Below, in pieces: positions 16,965 to 27,043 of a stretch of 64,000 bases of DNA; position 1 is the stretch's first letter, and every line of letters starts with the position of its first letter. Both the position numbers and the translations under genes were made by a program. The stretch is from an uncultured Centipeda sp. (lineage in GTDB: Bacteria; Bacillota; Negativicutes; Selenomonadales; Selenomonadaceae). Location: NCBI GenBank assembly GCA_905372865.1, contig CAJPQT010000005.1:1-64000 (forward strand), read 5' to 3'. Under the pieces are notes generated by a model that saw nothing but the letters and a program-made list of their open reading frames with translations, searched no databases and had not been told where the DNA came from.

Positions 16965-17420
16965 ATGGCGATGAAGATAGACAGCAGCATTTCGCGGAGT
17001 ACATCGCTCACAATGCCGCGTGCGGAGACGGATGCGGGGGTGCGCGGTGCCGCGACGGACTTTAGCATGGAACTGGCAGATCAGGAGTCGTCCATGTCGC
17101 GCGAGGCGATGGACCGTCTGCTCGAACAGATCGACGAACAGGGGGCACGCCTCTCGAAGTCGCCGACGTTTGACGAACTGCGCTCGTACCGCTCGCTCAT
17201 CCAGAGTTTTATCGGCGAGGCGGTCGGCACGATGTACGAACTGCGCACGCAGGCGGGCTGGGATCGGCTCGGCCGGCAGAAGGTCTATACCTCCGTGCGC
17301 AAGATTGACAAGAAACTCGAGGAGATGGCAGAGAAGATTCGCCTCGGACAGGCGGATCAGCTCAACATTATCGCGAGCCACGATGCCATTCGAGGGATGC
17401 TTGTCGATCTCTATATGTGA
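16965..17420 (+). CDS. YaaR-family protein (DUF327)
   Basis: The 151-residue protein has a disordered N-terminal 40 residues and a helical C-terminal part with SYRSLIQSFIGEAVG, RKIDKKLEEMAEKI and a terminal AIRGMLVDLYM. This matches the YaaR family that precedes holB in Bacillus and other Firmicutes. Function is unknown, but the gene order yaaR-holB-ricT is conserved and reproduced here. Start candidates are ATG at 16965 and 16971 and GTG at 16956; the GGGTGG before 16965 favours that one. Its TGA overlaps the ATG of holB. Confidence 0.75.
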   Translation: MAMKIDSSISRSTSLTMPRAETDAGVRGAATDFSMELADQESSMSREAMDRLLEQIDEQGARLSKSPTFDELRSYRSLIQSFIGEAVGTMYELRTQAGWDRLGRQKVYTSVRKIDKKLEEMAEKIRLGQADQLNIIASHDAIRGMLVDLYM

Positions 17421-18505
17421 TGGCACAGGCGAAAAAGACGCTGCCTGTGCCCGCTCCGCTCGGCGATGATGCGGTGCGGGAGGAGTTCCCGCGCGACTGG
17501 ACGGACATACGCGGACATACGTCCATCATCCGCCGTCTGCGTGCGCTTGCTGCTGCCGAACACCTGCCCCATGCGCTGCTGCTGAGCGGGATGGAGGGGA
17601 TCGGAAAGCGGCGTACGGCACGCGTGCTTGCACGGACACTCCTCTGCGAACGCGCAGGAGATGCCCCCTGCGGGCACTGCGATGCGTGCCGTACGATGGC
17701 GGCGGGTGTTCATCCGGACTATTTCGAGACCGCACCTGAGGCGCGCGGCAAGAGTGCGGCGATGATCCGCACGGAGGCGGTACGCGACATCCTCATCGCA
17801 GCCTCGGGCGCACCCGTCGCGGGACGGCGGCGCATCATCCTCATCGACGGCGCGGATGCGATGAATGAGACGGCGGCAAATCGCCTCCTCAAGACCATCG
17901 AGGAGCCAATGGGTGAGGTGCTCTTTCTTCTTGTAACGAGCGCTTACGATGCCATCTTGCCGACCATCCGTTCGCGTGCTGTACGCATCGCGTTCGGAAC
18001 GCTGACGCGCGCAGAGATTGAGGCAGCCCTTAGGGAGCGCGGCACGGAGAATGCAGCGACGATTGCGGCGCTCGCGGACGGCAGCCTTGGCAGAGCATAC
18101 GCCCTTGCGGCGGAGGGGCTCCAGCTGCGCGATGAGGCGCTCGCCCTGCTCGTCCAGCTCCCCAAGCTCCGCGTTGAGGATATATGGGCGCATGCGGAGA
18201 CCATCGGAACACGCACGCATGCAGAGCGTACGGCGTGGATCGGTTTTTTGCAGATGGCGCTGCGCGATCTGCTTGTCCTGCACGAGAACGGAGCGGCGGA
18301 GCTCTGCCACACCGACCGGCGCGAGGAGCTTGCCGCGCTTCTCCCGCAGCTGACACGTGCCGATCTCTTCACACTCATGGAGGAGGCGCGGCAGCTCTCT
18401 CAGCGGTTCGCGGCGAATGTGAACCCCGCCCTGCAGACAGAGGCATTCCTGCTGCGTGCGAGACATAACATGACATCATCTCTCCCCTCAGCCTTCCCCG
18501 CATGA
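17420..18505 (+). CDS. holB: DNA polymerase III delta' subunit
   Basis: The 361-residue clamp-loader subunit shows the ATPase P-loop-like SGMEGIGKR (about residues 56-64), a four-cysteine zinc module (CERAGDAPCGHCDACR, about 74-90) and the sensor-type LLKTIEEP motif near 160. Delta' helps load the beta clamp at replication forks. Its start ATG overlaps the stop of the YaaR gene by one base. Length and context match the family well. The C-terminal third, which is less conserved in delta', is alanine- and leucine-rich and helical. Confidence 0.85.
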   Translation: MAQAKKTLPVPAPLGDDAVREEFPRDWTDIRGHTSIIRRLRALAAAEHLPHALLLSGMEGIGKRRTARVLARTLLCERAGDAPCGHCDACRTMAAGVHPDYFETAPEARGKSAAMIRTEAVRDILIAASGAPVAGRRRIILIDGADAMNETAANRLLKTIEEPMGEVLFLLVTSAYDAILPTIRSRAVRIAFGTLTRAEIEAALRERGTENAATIAALADGSLGRAYALAAEGLQLRDEALALLVQLPKLRVEDIWAHAETIGTRTHAERTAWIGFLQMALRDLLVLHENGAAELCHTDRREELAALLPQLTRADLFTLMEEARQLSQRFAANVNPALQTEAFLLRARHNMTSSLPSAFPA

Positions 18506-18561
18506 CGGGGAGGGAACCGCTTGCGGCGGTGGGGGTGCATATACATACCTAGGAGGAAGTT

Positions 18562-19632
18562 TTGCAAACGATTGTAGGTGTCCGCTTCAAGCTGGCGGGC
18601 AAGATATACTCATTTGGACAGGGGCAGCTGACGATCACCGAGGGGGATCACGTCATCGTCGAGACGACAAGGGGGATGGAGTGCGGCAAGGTCGTCATTG
18701 CGCCGCGTGAGGTTCCGGATGAATCCGTTCCGCCGAATCTGCGCATTGTGCACCGTATCGCGGATGCTTCTGACCTCGCGCGGATTGATGAGAACCGTGC
18801 ACGTGAGCGCGAGGCGAGAAGTGTCTGCGAGGAGAAGATCCGAGAACTCGGGCTCAAGATGAAGCTCGTTGATGTGGAGCTCACCTTCGACCTCTCGAAG
18901 ATGCTCTTTTACTTTACGGCGGACGGGCGCGTCGACTTTCGCCAGCTCGTGCGCGAACTCGCGGGTGTGTTCCGCACGCGCATCGAACTGCGTCAGATCG
19001 GTGTGCGCGACGAGGCAAAGATGATGGGCGGCATGGGCTGCTGCGGACGGCCGCTCTGCTGTTCCACCTTTCTCGGCGACTTCGTGCCCGTTTCCATCCG
19101 TATGGCAAAGGAGCAGAATCTCTCGCTCAACCCGACCAAGATCTCGGGAATCTGCGGGCGGCTCATGTGCTGTCTGAAATACGAGAGCGATGGGTATGGC
19201 TGTGGCGGATGTATGTGCACCAAAAAAGCGGAGTATGTTCCGATGCAGAACGATCGCGTCATTGCCGAGGACGGCGAAGGGCGCGTTGTGGCCGTGAACG
19301 AACAGCGCCGCACGGCGACCATTTTGATGGACGACAGCAAGACCGTCGTCGCCGCATGGGAAGATATCGCGCGTGCCGAGGGCGAGACGCATGCGGCGTG
19401 CCCACATGCACAGCCCAGGGAACGTGCCCCGCGTGAGCGCACCCACAGAGAGCCGCGTGAGGGCCGTGAGCGGCGCGAACGCCCCGCCGGAGGGAAACCT
19501 CGTAATGAACACGGCGAACGCAGCGAGCGCGAACCGCGCAGTGCGAAGAATGCAGGGGACCGCCGCCGTCCGCAGAACGGGCGGCGACAGCCGCGCCGTG
19601 CACCGCGCGCGAACAATGAGTCGTATGAATGA
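18562..19632 (+). CDS. ricT: RicT / PSP1-domain protein with arginine-rich tail
   Basis: A TTG start at 18562 follows AGGAGG at 18551. The PSP1 core contains the cysteine clusters GCCGRPLCC (about 160-168), CGRLMCC (about 197-203) and GCGGCMC (about 213-219), which in the Ric (Y-) complex of Bacillus hold Fe-S clusters and act with RNase Y in mRNA maturation. The last 80 residues are unusual: a low-complexity stretch dominated by Arg, Glu, Pro and Gly, probably disordered and able to bind RNA. The end overlaps the methyltransferase gene. Confidence 0.85.
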   Translation: MQTIVGVRFKLAGKIYSFGQGQLTITEGDHVIVETTRGMECGKVVIAPREVPDESVPPNLRIVHRIADASDLARIDENRAREREARSVCEEKIRELGLKMKLVDVELTFDLSKMLFYFTADGRVDFRQLVRELAGVFRTRIELRQIGVRDEAKMMGGMGCCGRPLCCSTFLGDFVPVSIRMAKEQNLSLNPTKISGICGRLMCCLKYESDGYGCGGCMCTKKAEYVPMQNDRVIAEDGEGRVVAVNEQRRTATILMDDSKTVVAAWEDIARAEGETHAACPHAQPRERAPRERTHREPREGRERRERPAGGKPRNEHGERSEREPRSAKNAGDRRRPQNGRRQPRRAPRANNESYE

Positions 19633-20365
19633 CCACGAGCTGCGTCCGCATGAACGCATCGACGACCTCTGCACAGGCGGGCGGCAGATCATCCAGCGCA
19701 CGGATGGATTCTGCTTCTCCATGGATGCCGTTCTGCTCGCGCACTTTCCCGTGCTTACGGGGCACGAGCGTGTGCTCGACCTTGGTACGGGGACGGGCAT
19801 CATTCCGCTGCTCATCGCGGACCATGCGACACGGGTCACGGCAGTGGAGCTCAGCCCCGTGCAGGCGGAGCTTGCCGTGCGCAGCGTGCGGATGAATGGA
19901 CTGACTGACAAAATAACGGTGCGGGAGGGGGACTATCGCGACCCTCCCGCCCTTTTTGCGTGCGGAGAATATGATCTTGTATTCAGCAACCCGCCGTACC
20001 GCCCCGTCACGAGCGGCGCGGTCAGCATGGGGGCACGCGCGGCGGCACGGCATGAGCTGACGGCGACCCTTGCCGATACCGTGCACGCCGCAGCGTACGC
20101 CCTCCGCCACGGCGGGCGGCTCGCCATGGTGCACCTGCCCGAGCGCCTCGGCGAGATCGTCCTCACCCTCCATGCGGAGCACCTTGCCGTCAAGCGTCTG
20201 CGCATGGTACAGCCGCGCGTGGACAAAGCACCGAACCTCATGCTAATCGAGGCGGTCAAGGGCGCGGCACTCACGGGAATGCGCCACGAGCCTGCCCTTA
20301 TCGTGCGCGATGTAGCGGGGTGTTACACCGAGGAGATTCGAAAAATTTACGGGCAGGAGATGTGA
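19616..20365 (+). CDS. TrmN6-like tRNA (adenine-N6) methyltransferase
   Basis: The roughly 249-residue enzyme has the SAM-binding motif I LDLGTGTGIIPL and the N6-adenine/glutamine methyltransferase motif FSNPPY (near residue 123). This combination and size match TrmN6/YfiC enzymes, which methylate A37 of tRNA-Val, and the YabB-type gene that often follows ricT in Firmicutes. The start is ATG at 19616 or 19625; both overlap the end of ricT, implying translational coupling. Substrate is inferred from the family. Confidence 0.8.
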   Translation: MSRMNDHELRPHERIDDLCTGGRQIIQRTDGFCFSMDAVLLAHFPVLTGHERVLDLGTGTGIIPLLIADHATRVTAVELSPVQAELAVRSVRMNGLTDKITVREGDYRDPPALFACGEYDLVFSNPPYRPVTSGAVSMGARAAARHELTATLADTVHAAAYALRHGGRLAMVHLPERLGEIVLTLHAEHLAVKRLRMVQPRVDKAPNLMLIEAVKGAALTGMRHEPALIVRDVAGCYTEEIRKIYGQEM

Positions 20366-20395
20366 TGTCACGGGCGGACTAGGACAATGTTCGGA

Positions 20396-20424
20396 TTGAC
20401 GTTTGCGAATATGCGTCATATAAT
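20396..20424 (+). promoter_or_regulatory. Promoter of the first giant adhesin
   Basis: TTGACG at 20396-20401, a 17-base spacer and TATAAT at 20419-20424, about 90 bases before the start codon. The leader before the GGAGGAGAGG ribosome site shows no riboswitch I recognise. Confidence 0.8.
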
Positions 20425-20515
20425 AGAAAGATGAGAAAACTTCATAGCCGATGATCGCAGCGCGTGGCGTTGCAAGGATGGATTCTTTCCAATGTACTGT
20501 GGAGGAGAGGAAGAA

Positions 20516-23500
20516 ATGCTCAAAGGAATGAAAGCACGGCGGCAGCTTGCCGCATTCGTAGCGCTTGCCGTCGGCGGCGCGTTTTCTGCTGCGCCGGCGG
20601 CGTATGCGGCAGAGAATGCGAGCGTCGGAACGGGCGGGGCACAGACGGGGCTGACCGGTGAGGGGACGACGACGAATCCGTACGGTGACATTGTCGGAAC
20701 GAATCTGATGAATGGCTCCGTGACGGGCAACACACTCACGGTCGGAACCTCGGGATCCGGCAATATCCCCGTTGTGAACGGAACGATCTCGGCGGGCGGT
20801 ACAGTGACGACGAATGCTGCAGTGACAGGCAACACCCTTTTCCTGAACAGCGTCCTGCTTACGGGCAATGCGTATGGCGGCATAGGGCTCAATATCACGC
20901 AGACCTCCGGGGCGGCGCAGTCAAACCCCAACGTCGTAAAGATGAGTGGCGGCACAGTACATGGAGCTGTGATTGGTGTGCGTTCGATGGCGGGCGGCGT
21001 GACGACGGGTGAGGCGGAGCTCTCCGGCGGCACGGTGAACGCAGGGGCGAACGGCATCGCCATCGCGGGCGGCATGGGCAAGACCTCCGCCATCAACAGC
21101 GATGTCACGATCACGGGTGGCACGGTCACGGGCGGGGTCTACGGCGGCTACGCGGAGAACAGCGGCGCGAAGACCACGGGCAATCATGTTACACTCGGCG
21201 ATGCGAGCGGCAATTATACGGCCGACCTGCGCGGCGCGTCCCTCTACGGCGGCAATGACAGCGACTACACGAACAACCGCCTGTATGTCCGTGCGAAGAA
21301 CATTACGGCGGATGCCGCGAAGAACTTCCATACCTACGAGTTCCATCTGAATACCGACATCACAGCGGGCGACACCATGCTCACGCTGACGAACAACAAC
21401 GACGCACTCGGACGTGCGGTCGCATGGGGCGATATCAAGCTTGACGCGACGGGCTGGAGCGGTGCGGTGCGTACGCAATACTTTGGCGATGTCGGCACCG
21501 TCACGCTGATGGCGGATGGCAATGCGGCGACGCATCGCGGCTCGAACCTGAATTTCTCCGGCTATACAGCACCCGGTACGACGAGCTGGAGCGGCGACTA
21601 CGAGTACCGCATCCGGCTGCGTACGGAGACCGATGTACCGACCTCGACGACGCGCAACTATGTCGATGCAGAACTCCACCGCTACCAGAATGCGAACCAC
21701 ACCCATACAGGCGCACTCAGTGGGCGCAGTCAGATCTATGGCGGCTATTCGATCTGGGAAAACAAGGTCGTTCAGGACAATACCCTTACGCTGAACAATG
21801 CCGCGGGCTTTGCGGAAGCGTACGGCGGCTACACCTCCACAGGTGCGGATGCCGTGCGGAACAAGCTGACGCTGAACTCCGGCGCGGTCGGCAGCCTCTT
21901 CGGCGGTGCCGCTACGGGCTCGGGGCTTGTGAACGACAACCATGTCATCGTGAACGACGGTACGGTGACGAATGAGATCTATGGCGGTCAATCGACGCAT
22001 CTGACCTCGGGCTACGGTGTCACCGGAAACGGTACGGGCAAGGTTACGAACAACTCCGTCACCATCAATAAGGGGACGGTCAACCACATTACGGGCGGCT
22101 ACGGCACGACAACGGTCGAAGGCAACAGCGTCACGATCGCCGGCGGTGCAGATCTTCTGCGTATCTCCGTTGATTCGGTGGTACATGGGAAGGTCAAGGG
22201 CGGCGCCATTCGCGGCGATGACACGGCGGTGCGCAGCGCTGCGAAGAATACGGTCACGATCACCGAGGGCGATATCCAGGATACCGTCTACGGTGTGTTC
22301 GGCGAGCTCTTCGGTACGGGCAGCTCTGCGACAACCCATACCCCGACGGTCACGGAAAATACGGTCACCGTCAGCGGGGGTGCGACGAAGGATATCTATG
22401 GGGCCTATATGACGGGCTATGGCGCCGACACAGGCATTGGCACGGCGGAGAAGAATACAGTCACAATCGCGGGCACGGCGGATGTCGGCGGCAAGGTGTA
22501 CGGCGCGGGCGCAGCCGGCGACGCCGCACTCATCTCGAATACCGTTACGGTCACGGGCGGCAGCGCACACGATATCTATGGTGCCTTTACGACGGGCAGG
22601 GGCGCTCTGACAAGCAATGCGGCAACAATCTCCAACGGCAGAATCCGTGATGATGTCATCGGCGGCAAAAGCACCTATACGGGCGAAGACGCGGGTGCTG
22701 TGACAAAGAATACCGTCACGGTCACGGGCGGTGAGATCGGCGGCGACATCTATGGCGGCGTGACCTATGCCGACATCTCCGGGTCGCCGTCTGCAACGAC
22801 GCCGACCTCTGGCGGGAACACCGTCACCATTACGGGCGGTGCGCTGACGGGAGGCACAAGTCCCGATCCCAACCATCGCGCCAAGATCTACGGCGGCTAT
22901 GCACATGGGACGAACAAGACGGTTGAGACGAATAACACCGTCAACCTCGGCGCGGATGACGGCACCTACAACGCGAATCTCACACGTGCAGTTGTATACG
23001 GCGGCAAGGATTCGCATGCGGGCAATACGCTGAACGTCAAGGCGAAGAACATTACCGTTGCGGGCGTGCACAATTTCGAGAACTATAACTTCTTCCTCAC
23101 CGATCAGATTGCTGCGGGCAGCACCACGATGCTTACGCTGACCGATCACAACGGCTTTGACAACCATTACTCAGGCACGCGCCGCGTGGATTTCAGCAAG
23201 GTCAAAGTGGATCTGACCAATATGTCATCAAGGCAGATCGCGGGGGAAATCACGCTCATTGACGGCTCGCATGCGGATGCGCTTGAGTTTACCAACTACA
23301 ACCCGACGAGCACGGCAGCGACAACGCCGACGAACGGCGACTACGAGTATGTCCTGCGTACAGATACGGATGCTGCACAGGGGCGGAAGGTACTCATGGA
23401 GTACAACCGCTTCCAGAACGGCGTTGCGGCGTATGATGCGACAAGCGCGGCAACAGACTGGTTTGCGGGGCTCTCGCGCGGCGGGCATACGACCGAGCAC

Positions 23501-26329
23501 AACATCCTCACGATCGACGGAGATCTCAGCCGCAGCATTACGGCGTACGGTGCCAAGACCCTCGGTGCGTCGGGCGGTTCGGGCGGCACGCGGGGCAACA
23601 TCCTCGAGATCAAGTCGACGGGCTCGAACGCCTATCAGGTGACAACGGGCTATGGCGGCTATATCGGGCGGGCGACGAACGCCGATACCGTTCAGAACAA
23701 CGTCCTGCGCATGTCGGGCGGTACGGTCGGAACGCTCTACGGCGGCTACTCGGCAGGAACGGGCACGGTCACGGCCAACAAGACCTACGTTACGGGCGGT
23801 ACGGTCACGGGCGATATCTACGCGGGCTATGCTGCGACCGCAGGAAAGGCAACGGGCAATACGCTGACCCTCGGCGCAGATGACGGCACCTACGGTGCAA
23901 CCATCGCGGGCGAGCTCTACGGCAGCAACGACGCTGCCGGAACGGGCAATACCCTGGTCGTGCAGGCGGGCAATGTCTCGGTCAAGAAGGTTCACAACTT
24001 CGATACCTTCAAATTTGTTCTCTACAACAACAGCCTTATCGATCGGACCATGCTCAAGATCAGAGAGACGGGCGGTCTCGGCGGCACAGTGGACTGGAAC
24101 AACATCACGGTCGATGCGTCGAAATTCGCGCTCGATCCGACATGGATGGGCTCGCACTCCGTCAAACTCATTGAGAGCAACGGAGCGATGAACTTCTCGA
24201 ACTATGCGGCGACGGATTTCACCGCAAACTATGCAAATGATCCCTATGAGGTCTATATGCATACGAACTCCGATACGGCACAGGGGGCCGATGCCCTGCT
24301 GACATTCAACCGTCTGCGTGACGGCGAGCGTACCTACAGTACCGCAAATGCAGCGGCGACGGATACCGAAGTATTCACAGGCATCTCCGCGCTGGGGCAT
24401 GATGTCGTGCGGAACAAGCTCCTTGTGACCGGTGTCGGGACGAATGGGCTGACGCACTTCGCTGCGGCGGGGCTCAATACCTTTACGACGGGCAGTCTGA
24501 CGGACAACGCACTCACGATTGACAGCGAGAATCCGCTGACGATCCGCGATGTCTACGGCGCCTATTCCTCGAATACGACAACGTCGAGCGGTTCGGGCGG
24601 CAGCGGCGGCTCCGGCAGCAGCTCGAGTACGATGAGCGGCAACAGCGTCACGCTCAAACGCGGTGCTCTGACCGGTACCGTCTATGGTGCAAAGAGTGAG
24701 GCCGCGGTGAAGGCGGATGCCAACAAGGTCACGGTGACGGGCGGCTCGGTCTCGGGCAATGTCTACGGCGGATACTCGACAAGCGACGATGCGGAGAACA
24801 ACATCGTTGACCTCTCCACTGTCCGCATCGGCGGCGATGTCGTCGGCGGCTACGGTGCAAATGCGAAGAACAATACCGTCACCCTGCGCGGCACCGAGAT
24901 CGCGGGCTCCGTCTACGGCGGTCAGCTTGTGGGCGGTGCATCGGCGGCTGCCGGTGACGGGAACACGCTGAACGTCTATGATATGGGGGCGAAGGTCGGT
25001 TATTTCGAGGACTTCCAGAACATTAATTTCTACCTCTCCCCGCGTGCCGACCGCACGCAATCCATGCTGACCACAACGCAGGCAAAGAACAAGGATCTGC
25101 GGAGCACGACGATCGCGATGGAGCTGGACGGCGGATATGCGCCGGTTGCTGTGGGCGATGACATCAGCCTCGTCAAGCTGCCCGATGCGCAGAACATCGT
25201 GACGGCAAGCAATCTCTCAAGCACGACCTATCAGACGACGAAGGGCGTTACCCTCGACTACGAGTATACGCTGAATACGCGCAGCACTGCGTCCAGTGCG
25301 ATGAAGAACGAGCTCTATGCACACGTCACGAACATGAAGGTGAAGGACGAGACGAAATCCCTCGTCGAGACGCAGGCCGCTGCGATCGCCTTCCTCGCGA
25401 GCGGCTCCGACCTCATCACCGATGTCGGTATCCCTGCGGCGGAGACAGCAGCTATGCAGATTGCGGATATCGTGGACGCTCCATCCGCCGCGAGCAGTGC
25501 GCAGGGCTCCGGCGCGGCGGCACCGCTCTCGACCCTCGGCAGCTATCAGATGTTTGCGGCGCAGAGCTTTGGCAGTATGCGCCTTCAGTCCGGCTCCTAC
25601 GTCGATACGAAGGGCTGGAATCTCAACGTCGGCTATGCACGGCGCAGCGAGCTGACGAGCGGGGCGCTGACCTTCGGCCCCTTCATCGAATACGGACGCG
25701 GCTCGTACGACTCCTACCTCGACGACGGCACGCACGGCAACGGCAAGACCAGCTACATCGGTGCCGGTGTCATGGCAAAGTCCGAGAGCGAGAGCGGCAC
25801 CTATTTCGAAGGCAGTCTGCGCGTCGGTCGGGCAAAGAGTGACTACAGCGGCAACATCGCCGGGAAGTCGACCAGCTACGACGGTTCGAGCAGCTACTTT
25901 GCAGGGCATCTCGGCATTGGGCAGAAGAAGGAGTTCGTGAGCGGCAACAAGCTCGAGACCTATGCGAAATACTTCTATGCGCATCAGGCGGGCATGAGCG
26001 CGAAGCTCTCGAGCGGCGAGCCCTATGACTTCGGTGCCTCGACATCGAGCCGTATCCGCTTCGGTACGCGATACACCATGAAGAACGACATGGACGGCGA
26101 ATTCTACGCCGGGCTCGCGTGGGAATACGAATTCGACGGCAAGGGGACGGCATCTTACGAGGGCTACAACCTTCCGAGTACGAGCCTCAAGGGCAGCACG
26201 ACGCTCTTCGAGCTCGGCTACCGCTTCGCCCCCGTGGACAGCACCGTCAGCTACGGGCTGAACCTCACGGGCTTTAAGGGCAAGCGCAAGGGCTTCACGG
26301 GCGGATTCAACATCGCGTGGGCATTCTGA
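20516..26329 (+). CDS. Giant type V autotransporter adhesin 1 (1937 aa)
   Basis: ATG at 20516 follows GGAGGAGAGG. A signal peptide (residues 1-31, cleavage near AYA) precedes a passenger of about 1650 residues and a C-terminal autotransporter beta-barrel of about 245 residues, which starts near SYVDTKGWNLNVGYAR (residue 1690) and ends in AWAF, with the terminal Phe expected by the BAM complex. The passenger alternates Gly/Thr-rich beta-helix coils of the form NTVTITGGTVTGDVYGGY with four copies of a different module of about 165 residues (NTLNVKAKNIT...NFENYNFFL), beginning near 21271, 23022, 23942 and 24959. It should be surface-exposed and adhesive. It is paralogous to the gene at 27790. 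Confidence 0.85.
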   Translation: MLKGMKARRQLAAFVALAVGGAFSAAPAAYAAENASVGTGGAQTGLTGEGTTTNPYGDIVGTNLMNGSVTGNTLTVGTSGSGNIPVVNGTISAGGTVTTNAAVTGNTLFLNSVLLTGNAYGGIGLNITQTSGAAQSNPNVVKMSGGTVHGAVIGVRSMAGGVTTGEAELSGGTVNAGANGIAIAGGMGKTSAINSDVTITGGTVTGGVYGGYAENSGAKTTGNHVTLGDASGNYTADLRGASLYGGNDSDYTNNRLYVRAKNITADAAKNFHTYEFHLNTDITAGDTMLTLTNNNDALGRAVAWGDIKLDATGWSGAVRTQYFGDVGTVTLMADGNAATHRGSNLNFSGYTAPGTTSWSGDYEYRIRLRTETDVPTSTTRNYVDAELHRYQNANHTHTGALSGRSQIYGGYSIWENKVVQDNTLTLNNAAGFAEAYGGYTSTGADAVRNKLTLNSGAVGSLFGGAATGSGLVNDNHVIVNDGTVTNEIYGGQSTHLTSGYGVTGNGTGKVTNNSVTINKGTVNHITGGYGTTTVEGNSVTIAGGADLLRISVDSVVHGKVKGGAIRGDDTAVRSAAKNTVTITEGDIQDTVYGVFGELFGTGSSATTHTPTVTENTVTVSGGATKDIYGAYMTGYGADTGIGTAEKNTVTIAGTADVGGKVYGAGAAGDAALISNTVTVTGGSAHDIYGAFTTGRGALTSNAATISNGRIRDDVIGGKSTYTGEDAGAVTKNTVTVTGGEIGGDIYGGVTYADISGSPSATTPTSGGNTVTITGGALTGGTSPDPNHRAKIYGGYAHGTNKTVETNNTVNLGADDGTYNANLTRAVVYGGKDSHAGNTLNVKAKNITVAGVHNFENYNFFLTDQIAAGSTTMLTLTDHNGFDNHYSGTRRVDFSKVKVDLTNMSSRQIAGEITLIDGSHADALEFTNYNPTSTAATTPTNGDYEYVLRTDTDAAQGRKVLMEYNRFQNGVAAYDATSAATDWFAGLSRGGHTTEHNILTIDGDLSRSITAYGAKTLGASGGSGGTRGNILEIKSTGSNAYQVTTGYGGYIGRATNADTVQNNVLRMSGGTVGTLYGGYSAGTGTVTANKTYVTGGTVTGDIYAGYAATAGKATGNTLTLGADDGTYGATIAGELYGSNDAAGTGNTLVVQAGNVSVKKVHNFDTFKFVLYNNSLIDRTMLKIRETGGLGGTVDWNNITVDASKFALDPTWMGSHSVKLIESNGAMNFSNYAATDFTANYANDPYEVYMHTNSDTAQGADALLTFNRLRDGERTYSTANAAATDTEVFTGISALGHDVVRNKLLVTGVGTNGLTHFAAAGLNTFTTGSLTDNALTIDSENPLTIRDVYGAYSSNTTTSSGSGGSGGSGSSSSTMSGNSVTLKRGALTGTVYGAKSEAAVKADANKVTVTGGSVSGNVYGGYSTSDDAENNIVDLSTVRIGGDVVGGYGANAKNNTVTLRGTEIAGSVYGGQLVGGASAAAGDGNTLNVYDMGAKVGYFEDFQNINFYLSPRADRTQSMLTTTQAKNKDLRSTTIAMELDGGYAPVAVGDDISLVKLPDAQNIVTASNLSSTTYQTTKGVTLDYEYTLNTRSTASSAMKNELYAHVTNMKVKDETKSLVETQAAAIAFLASGSDLITDVGIPAAETAAMQIADIVDAPSAASSAQGSGAAAPLSTLGSYQMFAAQSFGSMRLQSGSYVDTKGWNLNVGYARRSELTSGALTFGPFIEYGRGSYDSYLDDGTHGNGKTSYIGAGVMAKSESESGTYFEGSLRVGRAKSDYSGNIAGKSTSYDGSSSYFAGHLGIGQKKEFVSGNKLETYAKYFYAHQAGMSAKLSSGEPYDFGASTSSRIRFGTRYTMKNDMDGEFYAGLAWEYEFDGKGTASYEGYNLPSTSLKGSTTLFELGYRFAPVDSTVSYGLNLTGFKGKRKGFTGGFNIAWAF

Positions 26330-26345
26330 ACTAGGCATAAGAATA

Positions 26346-26383
26346 GGGCGGCGGTACGAAACAGTGATTTCGTACCGCCGCCC
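26346..26383. terminator. Bidirectional terminator after adhesin 1
   Basis: GGGCGGCGGTACGAAA pairs perfectly with TTTCGTACCGCCGCCC around a short loop, followed by TTCTCT. It separates adhesin 1 from the converging HigA gene. Confidence 0.85.
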
Positions 26384-26392
26384 TTCTCTGTT

Positions 26393-26671
26393 TCAGAGTG
26401 GGGCAATCACGAGCTTTTTCCCAAGCGGGGCGAGGAGCTTTGAGACCGTCGCGATGCTCGGGCTTGTCGTGCCGCGCTCCACGCGGGCGATGACGGGCTG
26501 CGCTATGCCGCTCATTTCCTCAAGCTGTTTCTGCGTGATGCCGCGCTCCTCACGCGCGCGGATGAGTTCGCCGATGAGCGCGACCCGCAGATCACTTGCG
26601 GCGATTTCCTCTGCTGTCAAGAACGAATCAATATAGGCGAGGGCGTTATCAGCCGTCTTGTTCATACTCAT
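26393..26671 (-). CDS. HigA-like XRE antitoxin
   Basis: The 92-residue protein carries an XRE helix-turn-helix (ERGITQKQLEEMSGIAQPVIARVERG) in its C-terminal half and an N-terminal helical part. The ATG at 26671 follows AAGGAGAG. It overlaps the 3' end of the upstream HigB-like gene by 23 bases, the toxin-first order of HigBA systems. It should neutralise the toxin and repress the cassette. It lies in the gap between two large paralogous adhesin genes. Confidence 0.85.
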   Translation of the reverse strand: MSMNKTADNALAYIDSFLTAEEIAASDLRVALIGELIRAREERGITQKQLEEMSGIAQPVIARVERGTTSPSIATVSKLLAPLGKKLVIAPL

Positions 26672-27026
26672 ACGTAACTCTCCTTTCAATGAGGTCGGCA
26701 AGATTTTGCTTTGCTCGTGCAATTTCGCGGGCAGGTGTTTTCTGTGTTTTTTTCATGAAGTGATGGAGCAGGACAAAACCACCTTGATGCCATGCAGCGA
26801 AGAGGATGCGATCACGAATCGGACGCAGTTCCCAAATCTCATCGTCAAGATGTTTGATGTAGGGTTCTCCCACTTGTGTCCCGTATTCGCCCAGTGCTTT
26901 GATGTAGTCACGAATCTTGTTTAGCTTGATACGGCTGTCCTTGTCCGTTTTCGCAGCAAGCTCCGCAATATACGCTGCAATCGGTCTGGTTCCATGCCGA
27001 TCACGGTAAAAATAAATCGGGTGCAT
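26649..27026 (-). CDS. HigB/Gp49-like RelE-superfamily toxin
   Basis: The 125-residue protein has the layout of the phage Gp49-like HigB family: an opening YFYRDRHGTRPI segment, helices with KLNKIRDYIKALGEYG, then the strands IWELRPIRDRILFAAW and FVLLHHFMKKTQKTP. In this family these Arg/Lys/His residues form the mRNA-cleaving site, acting on ribosomes. The gene lies 17 bases after the thioesterase in the same direction, so the three genes may share the promoter at 27484-27512. Confidence 0.85.
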   Translation of the reverse strand: MHPIYFYRDRHGTRPIAAYIAELAAKTDKDSRIKLNKIRDYIKALGEYGTQVGEPYIKHLDDEIWELRPIRDRILFAAWHQGGFVLLHHFMKKTQKTPAREIARAKQNLADLIERRVTYEYEQDG

Positions 27027-27043
27027 CTCATTCTTCCTATGGG

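Noticed and set aside
20941..26000. Regularly spaced repeats that might suggest a CRISPR array
   Set aside because: The repeats are in frame, degenerate and coding (beta-helix coils). No near-identical repeats of 25-40 bases with unique spacers occur in the window.
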